Assembly (NCBI GenBank): GCA_028571685.1
Contig: CM053146.1
Coordinates: forward strand, 24,401,431-24,465,430
DNA from: Heterohyrax brucei
Lineage: Eukaryota > Chordata > Mammalia > Hyracoidea > Procaviidae
Reading direction: 5' to 3'
Length of the DNA: 64,000 nucleotides
The position numbers were made by a program, and so were the translations under genes. The notes below the pieces were generated by a model that saw nothing but the letters and a program-made list of their open reading frames with translations, ran no database searches and was not told where the DNA came from. Each line of letters starts with the position of its first letter. Position 1 is the stretch's first letter. This document shows, one piece after another, positions 11,619 through 23,126 of the stretch.

Positions 11619-13930
11619 AGGCACTGAAGGAGGCTGTGAGGGTGAATGAAGAACATGTTATGATCCCTGCTCTCCAGAGTCTTAGGTCCAGTGAAAAGAG
11701 ATACACCAAACAAATACATTATCATTTAATTCCAGCTGTGGTAAGCACTTGAAGGAGAAGTCTAGGAAGCTGAGAGAGTGACTAATATGGAGACATGACC
11801 TATCCTCAGGCTTCAGAGGACTTTGCCTGGAAAGATGAGTAAGAGTTGGGTGGGCAGGAAGTTGTAGGTGTGGGGAGGGGTGGGGAGATGAGGTTTGGGC
11901 TTAATGGAGCAACATGAATAAAGACTTGGGAGAGGAAGAGGCTTGGCCAGTTTTAGTTTTATAGCTGGAGCTCTGTGAGAAGAGAGCTGGTCTGCAGAAT
12001 CCGATCACATAGTCCCAGCTCATGTTAAGACAGTTGACACCATTAGAGGATCTGCGTAGGGGAGTTTGCTGTTTCAGTTACCATTCTGTTTGCTGTGGGA
12101 GCATGAATTTTTTTGGACTTGAACAAGAAGGATTTCAGGAAGAACCATTAGAAGCATTGATATGGTTGCCAGATATAAACTGTTGATTGTTTTGACTAGT
12201 AGTGGCAGGAGAGAAGAAATCAGAGCATTTTTTGAGTGTTCTAGGAAGTGGCGGTCTGTAATACAAGCAGTTGCTGATTATGAACAAGATCTGTTCCTGA
12301 CAGTGTCTTTGAGTCTAGTTTGTAGATTGTAGATGAGTTGAAAACAGCTGTGTGTGGTTCTTACTTAGCTTTACTTCAGTGCAAGTGAAGGCTCTGAGAT
12401 TTTTCAGTGATTTAAAAGCTGCAAGTACTGCAAGTGAAGGTGATTGTGATGAAGAATTTGTTGGGAGTAGAGGTTAGTCCATTGTTTCGAAGTGAGACCA
12501 AATGTCCATAGCACTAAAAGGCAAGTACTGGTTGTCTGAGTTGTCTCTAAGTCTTATGTTTGTAACCTGGAATTGCCTGTACTTGGGGATAAGTGGAACT
12601 GCTTTGAGAAGACCTTCCTGTAGTTGCCCTGGAAAGTAGACATGAGAAGAAGCTGTAGGGTTTGATATAGGTACAGTTATTTGAAGATAGAAAGTTTATT
12701 GTATGCTTCAGTTGCATTGGCAACAAAAGTTAATTAGGAAATGTAACAATATTTGGGGAATGAATATGTCTTTCTAAAGGACAAGTCACCAGTGGTTCCT
12801 ATAGCAATTGATTTTCCAGAAGTGAGTTCCAGTTAGCATTTTCAGCTTGTGCATTTCTCTTCCTTTCAAGTACCTTATATTTGTAAGATATTAATGTATC
12901 AAATGGACCTGCTCAATCATTTCTGTCTGACTTCGTTAGAGATAATTTCTCTCTAACTTCAGTTAGAGATAATTTAGCAGAACAGTTGGTTGCTTTTATC
13001 ACAGTGACCTGAAAATCAAGAAAGCAATAATCAAATAAGGGTGTGATTTTCATTCCTGTTGGATAATTGGTTTAAACATCTCATGAGTTCTCTGCTCAGA
13101 GAGTATGATCTTTACAGATGACCCTTGCCAGTAATAGGAATATGAAAGTGATTGGTTTAAACATAACTCATTGCAAAGTCAGGGTAAACATGAAGTAAGG
13201 GTGAGGCTCTTCTATCATAATACCTTTATCATCTGAAGAAATATAGTCTTGAGGATATTCTAGATCCCATTAGCCAGAGAGTCTCAGCATGAGTGAATAT
13301 TTGATATTGCCTCCTGTCTAAACCTGGGGTGAAGGAATGCTAAGCCTCATGTCAGGAGGCAGTCCCCACACATGCATAGTCCAGCTGAAAAGGAATTCTG
13401 TCTGACTCTTGGGTCTGCTTTGCAGTCAATTCAGGACTTTGTTTACCAGACATTTTCTAGGAATACTGCCTTACATAGCAGACTCTCAGTGAAAGACAGT
13501 CATCCTTGCTGTGGCTGGTACTATTGTTAAAGATGACCGAGGTGTGTGATAACCTTGGCTATGTAAGTAGGCCAGCTAGATGGGAAAATGGGGTATGGAG
13601 AGGGAGATCTGCCCTGAGTCACACATGAGTTAGGCATCTGAGGTAATGATAAAAACGTGCCTAGAGTGGTTGCTTTGAAAATGAAAGAAAGACACAAAAA
13701 GGAAAGCACTTTATATGAACTTAAAGCTTCATGTAAATGTAAGGAGTAAAAGAAGAAAATGTTTCTCAGGTAAGCCTAGATATTCATGTTTTTAAGGAGT
13801 GAAAAGCAGCATCAATATTTTCATGAACTTTTTTTCTCAGAAAGGTATTATTTGAGCTAAAAGAATGTGCTATTTGTTCCAGCCAACTCAGCCCATCTTA
13901 ATTTGGAATGTCCTCCCTCTGCTCCCCCAT

Positions 13931-14004
13931 ACATACATATATATATATATAGATATATAGATCTAGATCTAGATCTAGATCTATATCTGTATATATATAT
14001 ATAT
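13931..14004. repeat. TA microsatellite with four AGATCT units, palindromic
   Basis: (TA)n runs flank four consecutive AGATCT hexamers at 13959-13982. AGATCT is its own complement, so the block is a perfect inverted repeat for 16 bp on each side of 13970/13971. It continues imperfectly into the TA runs. Open frames through it (IDLDLDLDL on one strand, YRSRSRSRS on the other) are repeat artefacts. Confidence 0.92.
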
Positions 14005-14405
14005 TTGCTGAACTTTGTTACTGTCCCTGATTTTCCCATCTACAAAATCCACTTAGCTGGTCTCCACAATTCCTTCCACTTTTAGTAGTCTGTGATTCTG
14101 TCTGCCAATGATTTTGTCTACCAAAATCACACAGATAGCAGATAGCAAGCTTTTTGAATAAGTCTTCTGGACCTTCAATCCCAGGTCTCTCCACTCTCCT
14201 GACTCCCTCAGCCAGCCTGTGTAGCACCTCACACCCATTATGTGGTGAGCACGGAAAAGTGAGTCAATATGAGAATAGAGACACTATCTCTTTGTGTTGT
14301 TCATGCACAAATGTGTTGAACACATTGTTTTCTGTCTTATTTTTGGAAATGCTTTGGACACTTTTCCAAAAAATTACAGAGATAATACCAAGCTTACTGT
14401 AAATA

Positions 14406-15692
14406 TGAGGTCTGACAGGTTTGCGAACTCATCCTAGAAAAAGCGCTATATACCTTATTGTTGAATATCACTACAGTCACCTCTGAAGTACTCGCCTTGG
14501 GAAGCTATGCACCAAGACCAGTTCCTAGTAGTCCACCCTTCAAAGCAGTTTTGGAACTCTTTTTCTGGAGTGGCCATCAGAACTGTCATTGTATTACCTT
14601 TCATGTCCTGAGTGTCATCAAAATGTCTTTCTTTCAATATTTTCTTTTTCTTTGGGTAAAGAAAAAAAGTCACTGGGGGCCAGATCAGGTGAATAGGGAC
14701 GGTGTTCCTATACACTTATTTGTGTACTGGCTAAAAACTCCCTCATAGACAGTGCCAGGTGAGCTGGTACGTTGACATGATGCAAAAGCCTTGACTTGTT
14801 GGCAGAAGGTTCATTCAGGTTGCTTTCATCTAACTTTTTTATGTAGCCTTTTCCATACTTCTAAATAGTCAACATGGTTAGCTGTTGAGTTGGTACAGTT
14901 TCATAATGAACAATCTCTTTGATATCAAAAAAGGTTAGCAACATTGTTTTGCCTCTTGATTTGGACTGACAGGTTTTTTGGCAATGGAGAACTGGGTGAC
15001 TTTCATTGTACACTTTGACACTGTGTTTCAGGGTCATATTGGTATGCCCCTGTTTCATCACCAGTGATAATGTGGCCCAAAACACCATCTTGCCTATCCA
15101 AAAGGTGTTGGCAGACATCACTGTCCTTTGCTTTTGTTTGTTGGTGAGCTCCTTGGGGACCTTTTTGTGTACCAGTATTTTTAGTTAAGATTTTTCTGTT
15201 TCTCTGTTGATACTTCCTTGGTCTGCTATGCTTCTCACAGTCAGCTGATGATTTTGCACACAATTTGACACATTTTTGCAATGTTTCTGTTGGTTCTGCT
15301 TCTTACTGGCCGCCCTAATCTCTCTTCATCAGTGATGCTTTGTCTTTCCTCAGAAAAAGTTTAATCCATTTGTGCACTGCCATTTTCTTCATGGCATTAT
15401 CCCCATAAACTTGGACTAGTGTGTCCCTGATTGTTCTTCCATTCTTGCCACATTTAACGAGAAGTTTAATGTTTGTTCATTGCTCTAATTCAAGCTCTGA
15501 CATTCTCATGACAGCACATAAAAACATGCAACAATAATGAATGCTGTTCAGCAAGACACTGCCACATGTCGACAGGAGCACAGCTTTGAGACAGTGGTTT
15601 ACCAAGGTTATGAAACCTTACCGAGTTGTTTGTACAGTGCTGCCAGCATAAGCATACAGTAGCAAGTTCATGAACTTAACTGTCACACCTCA
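14406..15692 (-). mobile_element. Mariner DNA transposon, full length (1,287 bp), transposase decayed
   Basis: This is a Tc1/mariner cut-and-paste element. It is bounded by TA target duplications (14404-14405 and 15693-15694). It has imperfect terminal inverted repeats: 'TGAGGTCTGACAGG' at one end and 'TGAGGTGTGACAGT' when the other end is read inward. The transposase is on the - strand. The N-terminal part lies near 15300-15510 (MSELELEQ, then VYGDNAMKKMAVHKW). The block ITGDET...YQYDPET near 15003-15070 holds the first catalytic Asp, with the usual Trp after GDET replaced by Gly. The MLLTFFDIKEIVHYE block follows. The usual HHDNAPAH block near 14780 reads HHVNVPAH, so the second Asp is lost. 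YSPDLAPSDFF is near 14670-14700, and the C-terminal block FQNCFEGW...CIASQGEYF runs to 14455. The reading frame is broken by several frameshifts and stops, so the element is dead. Full-length mariners are about 1.3 kb with a transposase of about 345 residues. Confidence 0.93.
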
Positions 15693-16134
15693 TATGTGAA
15701 GTAGTATGGAACTCTATGAAAGCAGCAGTGAAAGTTCTCGTCCCTCTACCCAGTCCTGTTCCTTAGAGCAAACCACCATTTGTGTCTGCTGTATCTCCCG
15801 CTGGGCCTTTACAAAGGCCTTTAGTTGTTGACAAGTTGATTCCAACTCAGCAGCTGTCCTCTGTATGTCCGGTTCAAACTGTACTTCCTTAGGCAGTATT
15901 CAGTGGTTGGTTTTTTCAGATATATTACCAGAACCCACCCTCTCCCTCCCACCCTCCGCAGCCCTAGCGACTGAGTCAACTCAGATCTCTAGCGTTTCTC
16001 TCCGTGTACCTGAAAGAGCAGATATTTAGTTACAAAATTGGGTTTACTTTTCACTCATTCTATCCCAGGTATCTTTCTGTCAATAATAAGGGTTAACAAG
16101 TACTTCTCCCTTTTTTCCCTTTTTTTTTAAAACT

Positions 16135-16235
16135 GAGTGTATATTAAGTGCTTTAGAAAATTAACTCATTCAATTCTCACAGCATCTTTATGAAGAAGAT
16201 AGTTATTATCCACATTTTACAAATAAGGAAACTCT
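16135..16235 (-). repeat. MIR fragment (part 1)
   Basis: The order 'ttaactcattcaattctcac', 'atagttattatccacatttt' and 'acaaataaggaaactc' is the reverse complement of the MIR core and 3' side. A matching continuation appears at 16740-16800, so about 500 bp seems to have been inserted between them. Confidence 0.75.
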
Positions 16236-16239
16236 ACCA

Positions 16240-16738
16240 CCAGCTGCTGTCACACACATTACAATAGAGGGTCCTAGACAGAGCAGGAGAAATATATAGA
16301 ACAAAATTCAAAGTTGCAAAGAAAGTCCAGACATACTGGTCTGATAGGGACTGGAGGAGCCCTGAGAATATAGCCCCAGACAGCCTTCTAAATATGAACT
16401 GAAGTCACTCCCCAAGTTCACCTTTTAGCCAGAGATTAAACAGGCAGATAAAACAAACAGTAGTATATGTAAAGAAGGTACTTCTTAGTTCAGTCATGTA
16501 TACAAGGCTAAGTGGACACACCTGCCCAGAAGCAAAGACAAGAAGGCAGGAAGGCACAGGAAAACTAGAGAGGGAGAAATGGAGAACCCAGGGTGGAGAA
16601 AGGGAGTGTGTTGACCACAGAGCTTGTAACCAGTATCATAAAACAGTGTCTGTGTTAATTGTTGAAGGAAAAACTCATTTGCTCCATAAACTTCCATCTG
16701 AAGCACAATTTAGAAGGAAAAGAAGGGAACTTAAGACT
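16240..16738. other. Unassigned ~500-bp segment splitting a MIR
   Basis: The segment lies between the two halves of the MIR at 16135 and 16740. It holds no motif I recognise. Open frames of 70 and 86 codons on opposite strands overlap here and look like chance. Confidence 0.35.
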
Positions 16739-16739
16739 T

Positions 16740-16800
16740 ATAAGGAGGTTCAGTAGCTTACCTGCAGTCATACCTCATTATTTACTGAACCCAGATTTGA
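16740..16800 (-). repeat. MIR fragment (part 2)
   Basis: 'aggttcagtagcttacctgc' and 'gaacccagatttgaaca' correspond to the MIR stretch that normally directly follows the 'gaaactgaggc' seen at 16235. This supports a single interrupted MIR. Confidence 0.5.
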
Positions 16801-16879
16801 ACATATAGATCTACTTCATGCTTTCTAGTTACTATACCTGTCCCCTATTCAAGTAGGTTTGTCTGAGCTTTGTTTTTTT

Positions 16880-17085
16880 CTTTTAATGATTGCAAATTTG
16901 TGCTGCCTTAATCATCTTTGTGCAGTTATCTTTGTGCCTTCGTAGAAGTATTTTTATAAGATAGATTTCAGGAAATGGAATTGCTGGATTAAAAAACAAT
17001 GAACATTGTCCATTTTGCTAGAAACTATCAAACTGTCTCCGAGTGCTTTACCAATTTGTACATATGCTAATTGTGTATAAGAGAA
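16880..17085 (-). mobile_element. L1 LINE 3' fragment, antisense
   Basis: 'aggaaatggaattgctggat' and 'ctagaaactatcaaactgtc' followed by 'gctttaccaatttgtac' is the typical antisense order of an old L1 3' region. The boundaries are approximate. Confidence 0.6.
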
Positions 17086-17353
17086 TCCAAACTCTATATC
17101 CATGGATCATCTCCTGCAAGGTCATAGCTAAAGGCAACCAGCATGCACCCATGTCCTTGGCAATAAGAACAGCAGAAAGGGTTTTACCCGTCAGATAAAT
17201 AGGAATAAAAGCAAGAGAAGAAGTAAAGAATACCTCAGAGTCCAATAAGAGAAAGGAGTCAAAATGGGGTGCAGCCTGTAGTCCCAAAAGAACTACAAGA
17301 GTTTATGCATTATGATTTTGAGAGAAGAGCAAACTTGAACCAGGAGTACTCTC

Positions 17354-17401
17354 ATCTACAAGTACTTGTAGATAGTACTACAAGTACTGTCATCTACAAG
17401 T
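17354..17401. repeat. Compact cluster of palindromes and a direct repeat
   Basis: ATCTACAAGTACTTGTAGAT at 17354-17373 is a perfect 20-bp palindrome. AGTACTTGTAG at 17361-17371 also pairs with CTACAAGTACT at 17378-17388. 'tcatctacaagt' occurs at 17352 and again at 17390. I see no binding site or gene that explains it. Confidence 0.9.
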
Positions 17402-17658
17402 CTCTAAACTGCACAGATGGTCTGCTTTGAACAGAAAAGGACCAGAGTCTGCCTGCTTCTTGCTTTACCCTGTCTGTTGTCAGCTCCAGCTGGCTTCTTG
17501 ATAGGTTTTGTTGGAAGTATAGCTGCATCAGTGACAGAGACTGGTAACTAGAATCATGATTTAGGAATAATGATTTCTCAAGGTAACGTAACTCTCCACA
17601 TAGGTTGCTTATAAGTTTAAGGACAGGGAAAGTAATTTTGAAATAGACACCCTGATTG

Positions 17659-18705
17659 TTGTACGGTGTGGTCGAGTCAGTTCCACCTCATAGCGACCCT
17701 ATAAACAACAGAGTGAAACACTGTCCAGTCTTGCGCCATGTCCACAACTGCTTTTATGCTTAAGCCCATTGTTGTGGACACTGGCTCAATCCATCTTGTC
17801 GAGGGTCTTCCTCGTTTTCGCTGATCCTCCTGTCTACCAAGCATGATGTCCTTCTCCAGGAACTGACCTTTCCTGACATCATGTCCAGAATAGGTAAGAT
17901 GCAGTCTTGCCATCTGTGCGTCCAAGGAGCACTCCACCTGTACTTCTTCCAGAACAGATCTGTTTGTTTTATTGGAGGTCCATGGTACATTCAGCGTTCT
18001 TCTCCAACACCACAATTCAAAAGCCCCAATTCTTCTTCTGTCTTCTTTGTTCATGGTCCAGCTTTTGCATGCATATACTGCAGTTGAAAATACTATGGCT
18101 TGGGTCAGGTGCATTTTAATTTTAGTCTTTAAAGTGACATCCTTAGTTTTAAATACTTAGAAGAGGTCCTTTGCAGCAGATTTTCCCAATGCAGTGTGTT
18201 TTTTGATTTCTTGACTGCTGCTTCCAAGGGCATTGATTGTGGACCCAAGTAAGATGAAATCCTTGACAACCTCAGTCCTTTCTCCATTTATGACAATGTT
18301 GCTTACTGGTCCAGTTGTGAGGATTTCTGTTTTCCTGATGTTGAGGTGCAGTCTACACTGAAGGCTATGGTCTTTGATCTTCATCAGTAGGTGTCTCAAA
18401 TCTTCTTCATTTCCAGCAAGTAAGGTGGTATCGTCTGCATAACACGGGTTGTTAATGAGTTGTTCTCTGATCCTGATGCCTCGTTCTTCATATAATCCTG
18501 CTTCTCAGATTATTTGTTCGGCATGTAGGTTAAAAAGATAAGGTGAAAGGGTACAACCTGATGTGTGCCTTTTCTGAATTTAAACCATGCAGTGTCTCCT
18601 TGTTCTGCTCACATGACTGCCTCTTGATCCATGTACAGATTCCTTAAGAGCACAATCAGGTGTTCTAGAATTCCCGTTCTCATTGTTAATTTTCATCTGT
18701 GTTAT
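17659..18705 (-). mobile_element. RTE (BovB-clade) LINE, 5'-truncated, antisense
   Basis: The copy spans the 3' end of the single large ORF plus the short 3' UTR. On the - strand, 17677-18114 encodes the C-terminal part of an RTE reverse-transcriptase polyprotein: CKSWTMNKEDRRRIGAFELW, then CWRRTLNVPWT and a RGRPSTRW stretch. 18157-18399 encodes an upstream palm/thumb-side block with LHLNIRKTEIL and VKDFILLGSTI. The two frames are offset, so the ORF is broken. The 3' tail is the module shared with AfroSINEs, which fits RTE as the mobilising partner of those SINEs (family knowledge). Confidence 0.92.
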
Positions 18706-19232
18706 AGCCAGAACATCTGACAGTAGTTTCCTTTGTAAAAGAAGTACACAAACCTTTTGAGCTTTTAAAGGATTGTTTTCAAATTTTTTAAAATTCTTAG
18801 CACAAGGATAAGTTTTTTTAACAACAAAAAGGAACTTGACATTTTTAAGATGCCTTTTTAAGTGAGTTTAGAATCTTGTGACTTTGATCAATAATACTTT
18901 GTTTTCTTTTTTAGTATTGAAGTCCTGAGTTGCTTTGGTATAATTTTTCAACCAGTCATATTTCCTTCTTTCTGTGCCCTGTTGTGGAGTCCTTAGTGCT
19001 GTGATGCAGTTTGTATCCTGTGAATGGTCCAGTTGGGTAACTGAATTGATAGCCATATAGAAAAGTTGGCTAGATCTGAATTTTGAATCCTGGCTATATC
19101 AGTTATCATCTGAGACCTTAGTCAAGTAAAGTAACCCCTGAGTCTTTTATTTCCTCCTCTGTAGAAATCAGAATATCATCTTTCATTCGATATTAAGATT
19201 ATGATATGTTTTAAAGTGAATACTTAGTACTT

Positions 19233-19448
19233 TACCTGACATGGAAACCAAAAAGAAACCACTGCCACTGAGCTGATTCCAACTCATGGCAACCCTGTGT
19301 GTGCAAAGTAGAACTGTGCTCCGTAGAGTTTTCAAGATTGTAAACTTTTGGAAGCAGATCACCAGGTCTTTCTTCCAGAGCACTTCTGGGTAGGCTTGAA
19401 CTACAGGCCTCCTAGTAGTGAAGTGCTAAACCATTGTACCACCTGAGA
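19233..19448 (-). repeat. AfroSINE-related SINE, long form, antisense
   Basis: 'gctgattccaactcatggc' and 'gtgcaaagtagaactgtgc' are followed by a longer middle 'gaagcagatcaccaggtctt' and end 'ccattgtaccacctgag'. The longer middle matches the elements at 30966, 40049 and 59842, which form a subgroup. Confidence 0.8.
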
Positions 19449-19640
19449 CCAGCCTGCCTGATAGGCAGTGGACACTAATGAGGTATAAGGGTTTGTTGTG
19501 GTTTCCCTCTGTTGTTGGTAGTCCTTCTAAGATGCCCATGTTTAGTCAGTTTAAATCTGAGAGTGCAGTAGAGTTACCAGCTACCTCTGTGTTGTTGTAA
19601 AGATCCAAAAGCAAATGTCTTTGTCTTTCTTTGTTTACAG

Positions 19641-19703
19641 CTACAGGCGAGTCATGCCAACTTACAGGCCAAGTACAGTGGAACAAAGAAAACGCTGACA
19701 GAG
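19641..19703 (+). CDS. CCDC93: CCDC93 exon (about residues 336-356)
   Basis: Twenty-one codons, LQASHANLQAKYSGTKKTLT plus Glu, continue the heptad pattern of the coiled coil directly from the preceding exon's KTKHLEE. The acceptor is 'ttgtttacag' and the donor 'gtgaac'; both edges are phase 0. Compared with human from memory (RASHTSLQARYEE), the surface positions differ while the hydrophobic heptad positions (L, L, Y, L) are kept. This segment pairs with CCDC22 in the Commander scaffold. Skipping this exon would keep the frame, removing 21 residues or exactly three heptads. Confidence 0.95.
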
Positions 19704-21091
19704 GTGAACAGATTTACCTTTCCCCTTGGGTCTTTCTCATGTTCACCTTTGACCTGCACTGCTAATGGATGCTGTGGCACATCCATCTGTGTGAGTGAGT
19801 CTGGTCCTGTTCTTGGGGGCTTGCTGTCCTTCTGGGGACATAGGACAGTTAACGTGGTAGCACGGGACCAGGACTTTCAGTTTATCCACACTGCCGTGTC
19901 ATAAATCACTAGCATTCGTAGTGGGGGAGGTCACCCTCGGCTATAAGGGTCAAGAGAGGCTTCTGAGACTGGCAAGCCTGATGGGCAGAGGGAAGAAGAG
20001 AAGGGACGGTTATTTACAGTGAATGACTCTTGCTTCTCAAGCAGCTTTTATATAATATCTCCAAAATGCCAAATACCTTGAGAAGCAGAAGGTTTCTCCT
20101 ACAGACTGGAGAACCACTGAGTGTTATAATTTGTGTTCAGAACTACCACTTGTCTCCTAGGCAGGCGAGGGGAGAGGTAGCCTCAAGAGGAAGGAGGAGG
20201 GTTGTGGGGTGTATTTGAACCATGAAATACGTTTTCTGATTCACGTGACAATTCTGCCATCTCACATCAGCATTATACTGTTGCTTACCTCCCACTTCTG
20301 GTTGCCTAGGCTGCTAGGTGAGGCAAACAAATGCCTCTGACACACCGCCTCTGCTCTGAGGAACAGTAACCAGGCCTGCTGTCGCATGTCTGCGGAGAGC
20401 TGTCGTAGTCTAGGTCTGAGTACTCTGCTGTTGTGTTACTGGTGTTTGTGCAATAGCTGTGCCCTGGAACAGCCTTCTGGGAAGGACCCCTCACAACTTT
20501 CTGGGCTGTTTGGGAGCACTGCTGATCTTCAGCGTTATTTCTGACACCAGTCCAGTACCCATTTTTCTGACATTTTATAGGAAATATGCCCATTTAAAAT
20601 ACTTATTTCTACAGCATTACTCATTACTTAGATCACTGCCTTGCTATAAACCTGATGGAAGTTTTCTTAATGCTGAGCTGAACTAGCGTCTTCACTGTTT
20701 GTCAGAATATTTGAAAAGGGCAAGCATAAGAATGGCAATTAGAATTTCTTTTTAAATGTTGCATTCTTTCTGTAGAAGCCTGCCTTACATGTGAGCAGAT
20801 CAGCTTCCTGTGTGTTGTCCTGTGACTATGTTTTTTATGGCTTAGATTGCAGATACCTGGGGACAGCAATCCCTTTTGTATTGCTTTGGAGGGTGTAGAG
20901 TCCTGGACATGAAATTTGCCAAGTCGTAGATCAATCTTTGTTCAGCAGTCTGGAAGCAATTAAGAGCAACACACTTTGGTACCAGTTTCCTAAAATGTTT
21001 ACATGCCTTAGGCAATAAATCGTACATGACTATAAAGTGGCTTTTTGTATTAAACACTGACTGAGGCATTTGTTGAGCCCCTTCCGTGTGC

Positions 21092-21290
21092 TAGTAAATC
21101 CTAGTGGTGTAGCGGTTAAGAGCAGTGACTGCTACCAGAAAGTCACAGTTCAAATCTACCAGCTGTTCCTTGAAAACCCTGTGGGGGCAGTTCTTCTTTG
21201 TCCTGTGTGGTTGCTATGAGTCAGAATCAACTCACCAGTGGGTGAGTGAGTTGTGGGGTTTGGTGGGCTTGGTTTTTGGTTTTTTTCATG
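21092..21290 (+). repeat. AfroSINE
   Basis: The head is 'aatcctagtggtgtagcgg', the body 'ccagctgttccttgaaaacc' and 'gtgggggcagttcttctttg', and the tail 'gttgctatgagtcagaatc'. A long T/G-rich end, 'ggtttttggtttttttc', follows. Confidence 0.92.
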
Positions 21291-21349
21291 TGTGGAAATG
21301 AAGGATGTGATTTAAGTCAGTAATAAAAGATACACTTCTCATCCTCACA

Positions 21350-21520
21350 TAATGATAACTAAGTGTGTACTGTACATATTACTTGCAATAGTCTGTTGAA
21401 TCCTCACAGTGGCCCTCACAACATACCATGGCCATTCATCGTTCTGCACCTGTGAAGACTCAAGGCAGGGAGGCTAAAGTAACCAGTTTGCCAAAGACCA
21501 TGCAGTGGGGTACCAGCATT
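21350..21520 (-). repeat. MIR fragment
   Basis: 'gttgaatcctcacagtggcc', 'gcacctgtgaagactcaagg' and 'ccaaagaccatgcagtgg' follow MIR order in reverse orientation. Confidence 0.6.
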
Positions 21521-22689
21521 CAAAAGCAACAGTCTAGTATAAGAGTCCCTTCAGATTCCTGTCTTGTAGGATGATCAAACCATTTCCCTTCTAGAAAAGT
21601 GAGAAGCTGTGTAAGACCTAGTGCTGAACAACCAAATGAGCAGACTTGGTTTGGTAGTGATACTGAAGACAAGACCCCTGTAGAAGTAGTGAATTTCCAC
21701 TCTGGACCTCAGCCTCCTTATCTGGGTTGAGGGCAATGGTTGGACAGAATGAGCATCCCAAACCATTTCATGCCAGTGTTCCCAATTTTTACTTTTTCAG
21801 CAAAACTTGCCCTTCTGGTATATCCTAGTGGCACTGAAAAGTGAGGAATACCTGTCTTTCCAGTCAAGTTAGGAAAAGAAAAGCAAGGCAGGGAAGGTAG
21901 AGGACACGTGGCAGCACATGGCATCCTAGAGGAGGTTGCACAGGAGGCTGCATCCCAGGTGGCTCCTGCTGCAGAGTGGGCCACCGGATCCTAACTTGTG
22001 CACCTTTTACTATCAGCTGCCACAATTTTAATTTCCTCTTTGTGGGCTTGGTTATTTTTAATAGGTGTCGCATCCCATTGCCCCTAAGGACGTTAATCAT
22101 AACTCTTCTAAAGTTCTGTTTTTATTGCTGTATGAGCTGTTTTCCAGGTCAGAATTCGTTTTTTTGAGTTGATACATTTGTTTGATGGTTGTATCTTTTC
22201 TCATACGTGTGATAATTCTTGGTTGTGTGCCTGTCTTTGATTTTGGAATACCTTGTGGCTGCTGTATCCATCTTACGCAGCCTCTTCATGTGATTACTCT
22301 GGAAAGACAGGCATACTGTTTGGTGAGAGGTAGTGGTAGCTGATATTCTGGGTGGGAAGCTTTCTCAGCTCTCCAGATACGGCCAGCTATTAGGGACCCT
22401 GCCCCACCTCTGAGACTCAAGTACCACCTCTTGCATCTAGGGACCCATGGTGCATTGCCTGGCCCACTGGCCACTCCTTTCAGGATCCCAGCCCTGCAGA
22501 CCAGCCCTTCCAGTGTCTGTTAACCTCAGAAAGTAGTCTAGTCCATTCTAATCTGTGGACTATCCTGAAATACTCACTTCTGTGTTTCAATGTGATAGTC
22601 TGGATTTTGAAAATGACAGCATTTGGTTTCTTGTGTTTTTTTTGTTTTCATTTGTTTGTTTTGATGAATAGAACAGGGTTACTACAACA

Positions 22690-23080
22690 TGTGTCATTTT
22701 CAAATGAGGCCACTGGAATTTTCTTTTAACTTGTTTTTTGAACAGCTAACCTATTCACGTGATTCAGAAGGTACAAAAGATAACCCTGTAACTCCACAAC
22801 CCAGCTGCCCTCCTCAGGGGCAGCCAGGACAACCGGCTTCTTGTGCATCTTCTCAGAAATATGCATATAGAAGCAATTGCATATATATGCTTTTTCATTC
22901 CTTTATAATAATTAGAAGGATATTATGCTTCTGCTTTTGTACTTTGTTGCTTTACCTAACAGTGAATATTAGAAATCATCCTTAGCAAACAAAAGCGCTG
23001 CTTTGTTCTTTTGTTTGTTTTAACAGCTCCTTAGCATTCTGTTGTATGATGTAACTTGACACTTCATTCATTAAGATCCA
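22690..23080 (-). mobile_element. Old L1 3'-UTR fragment, antisense
   Basis: 'acccagctgccctcctcagg', 'cttcttgtgcatcttctcag', 'atatgcatatagaagcaa' and 'cagctccttagcattctgttg' follow the order of an antisense L1M-type 3' region. The 98-codon open frame at 22689-22985 is a by-product. Confidence 0.55.
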
Positions 23081-23126
23081 AGTTTCTTGAAAAATTTTTT
23101 GATTTGAATCTCACTATGTGCCTGAT

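Larger units (their letters stand above)
10602..19640. other. CCDC93: CCDC93 intron, 9.0 kb, repeat-rich
   Basis: The intron carries a SINE cluster at 10964-11604, an AT/AGATCT repeat near 13.95 kb, a decayed mariner, an MIR split by about 500 bp, an antisense L1 piece, an RTE LINE and a further SINE. The stretches 11620-13930, 15700-16130 and 18710-19230 hold nothing I can assign with confidence. An interspersed-repeat-like segment around 11608-11990 appears to be the target into which the SINE cluster inserted. Confidence 0.85.

Noticed and set aside
12935-12975. Near-repeat 'gttagagataattt' twice with a small hairpin between
   Set aside because: It is short (7-bp arms) and well within what chance gives in AT-rich introns.
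17677-18114. 145-codon open frame with clear reverse-transcriptase relatedness
   Set aside because: As a host gene it is rejected. It is the C-terminal part of a broken RTE LINE ORF.
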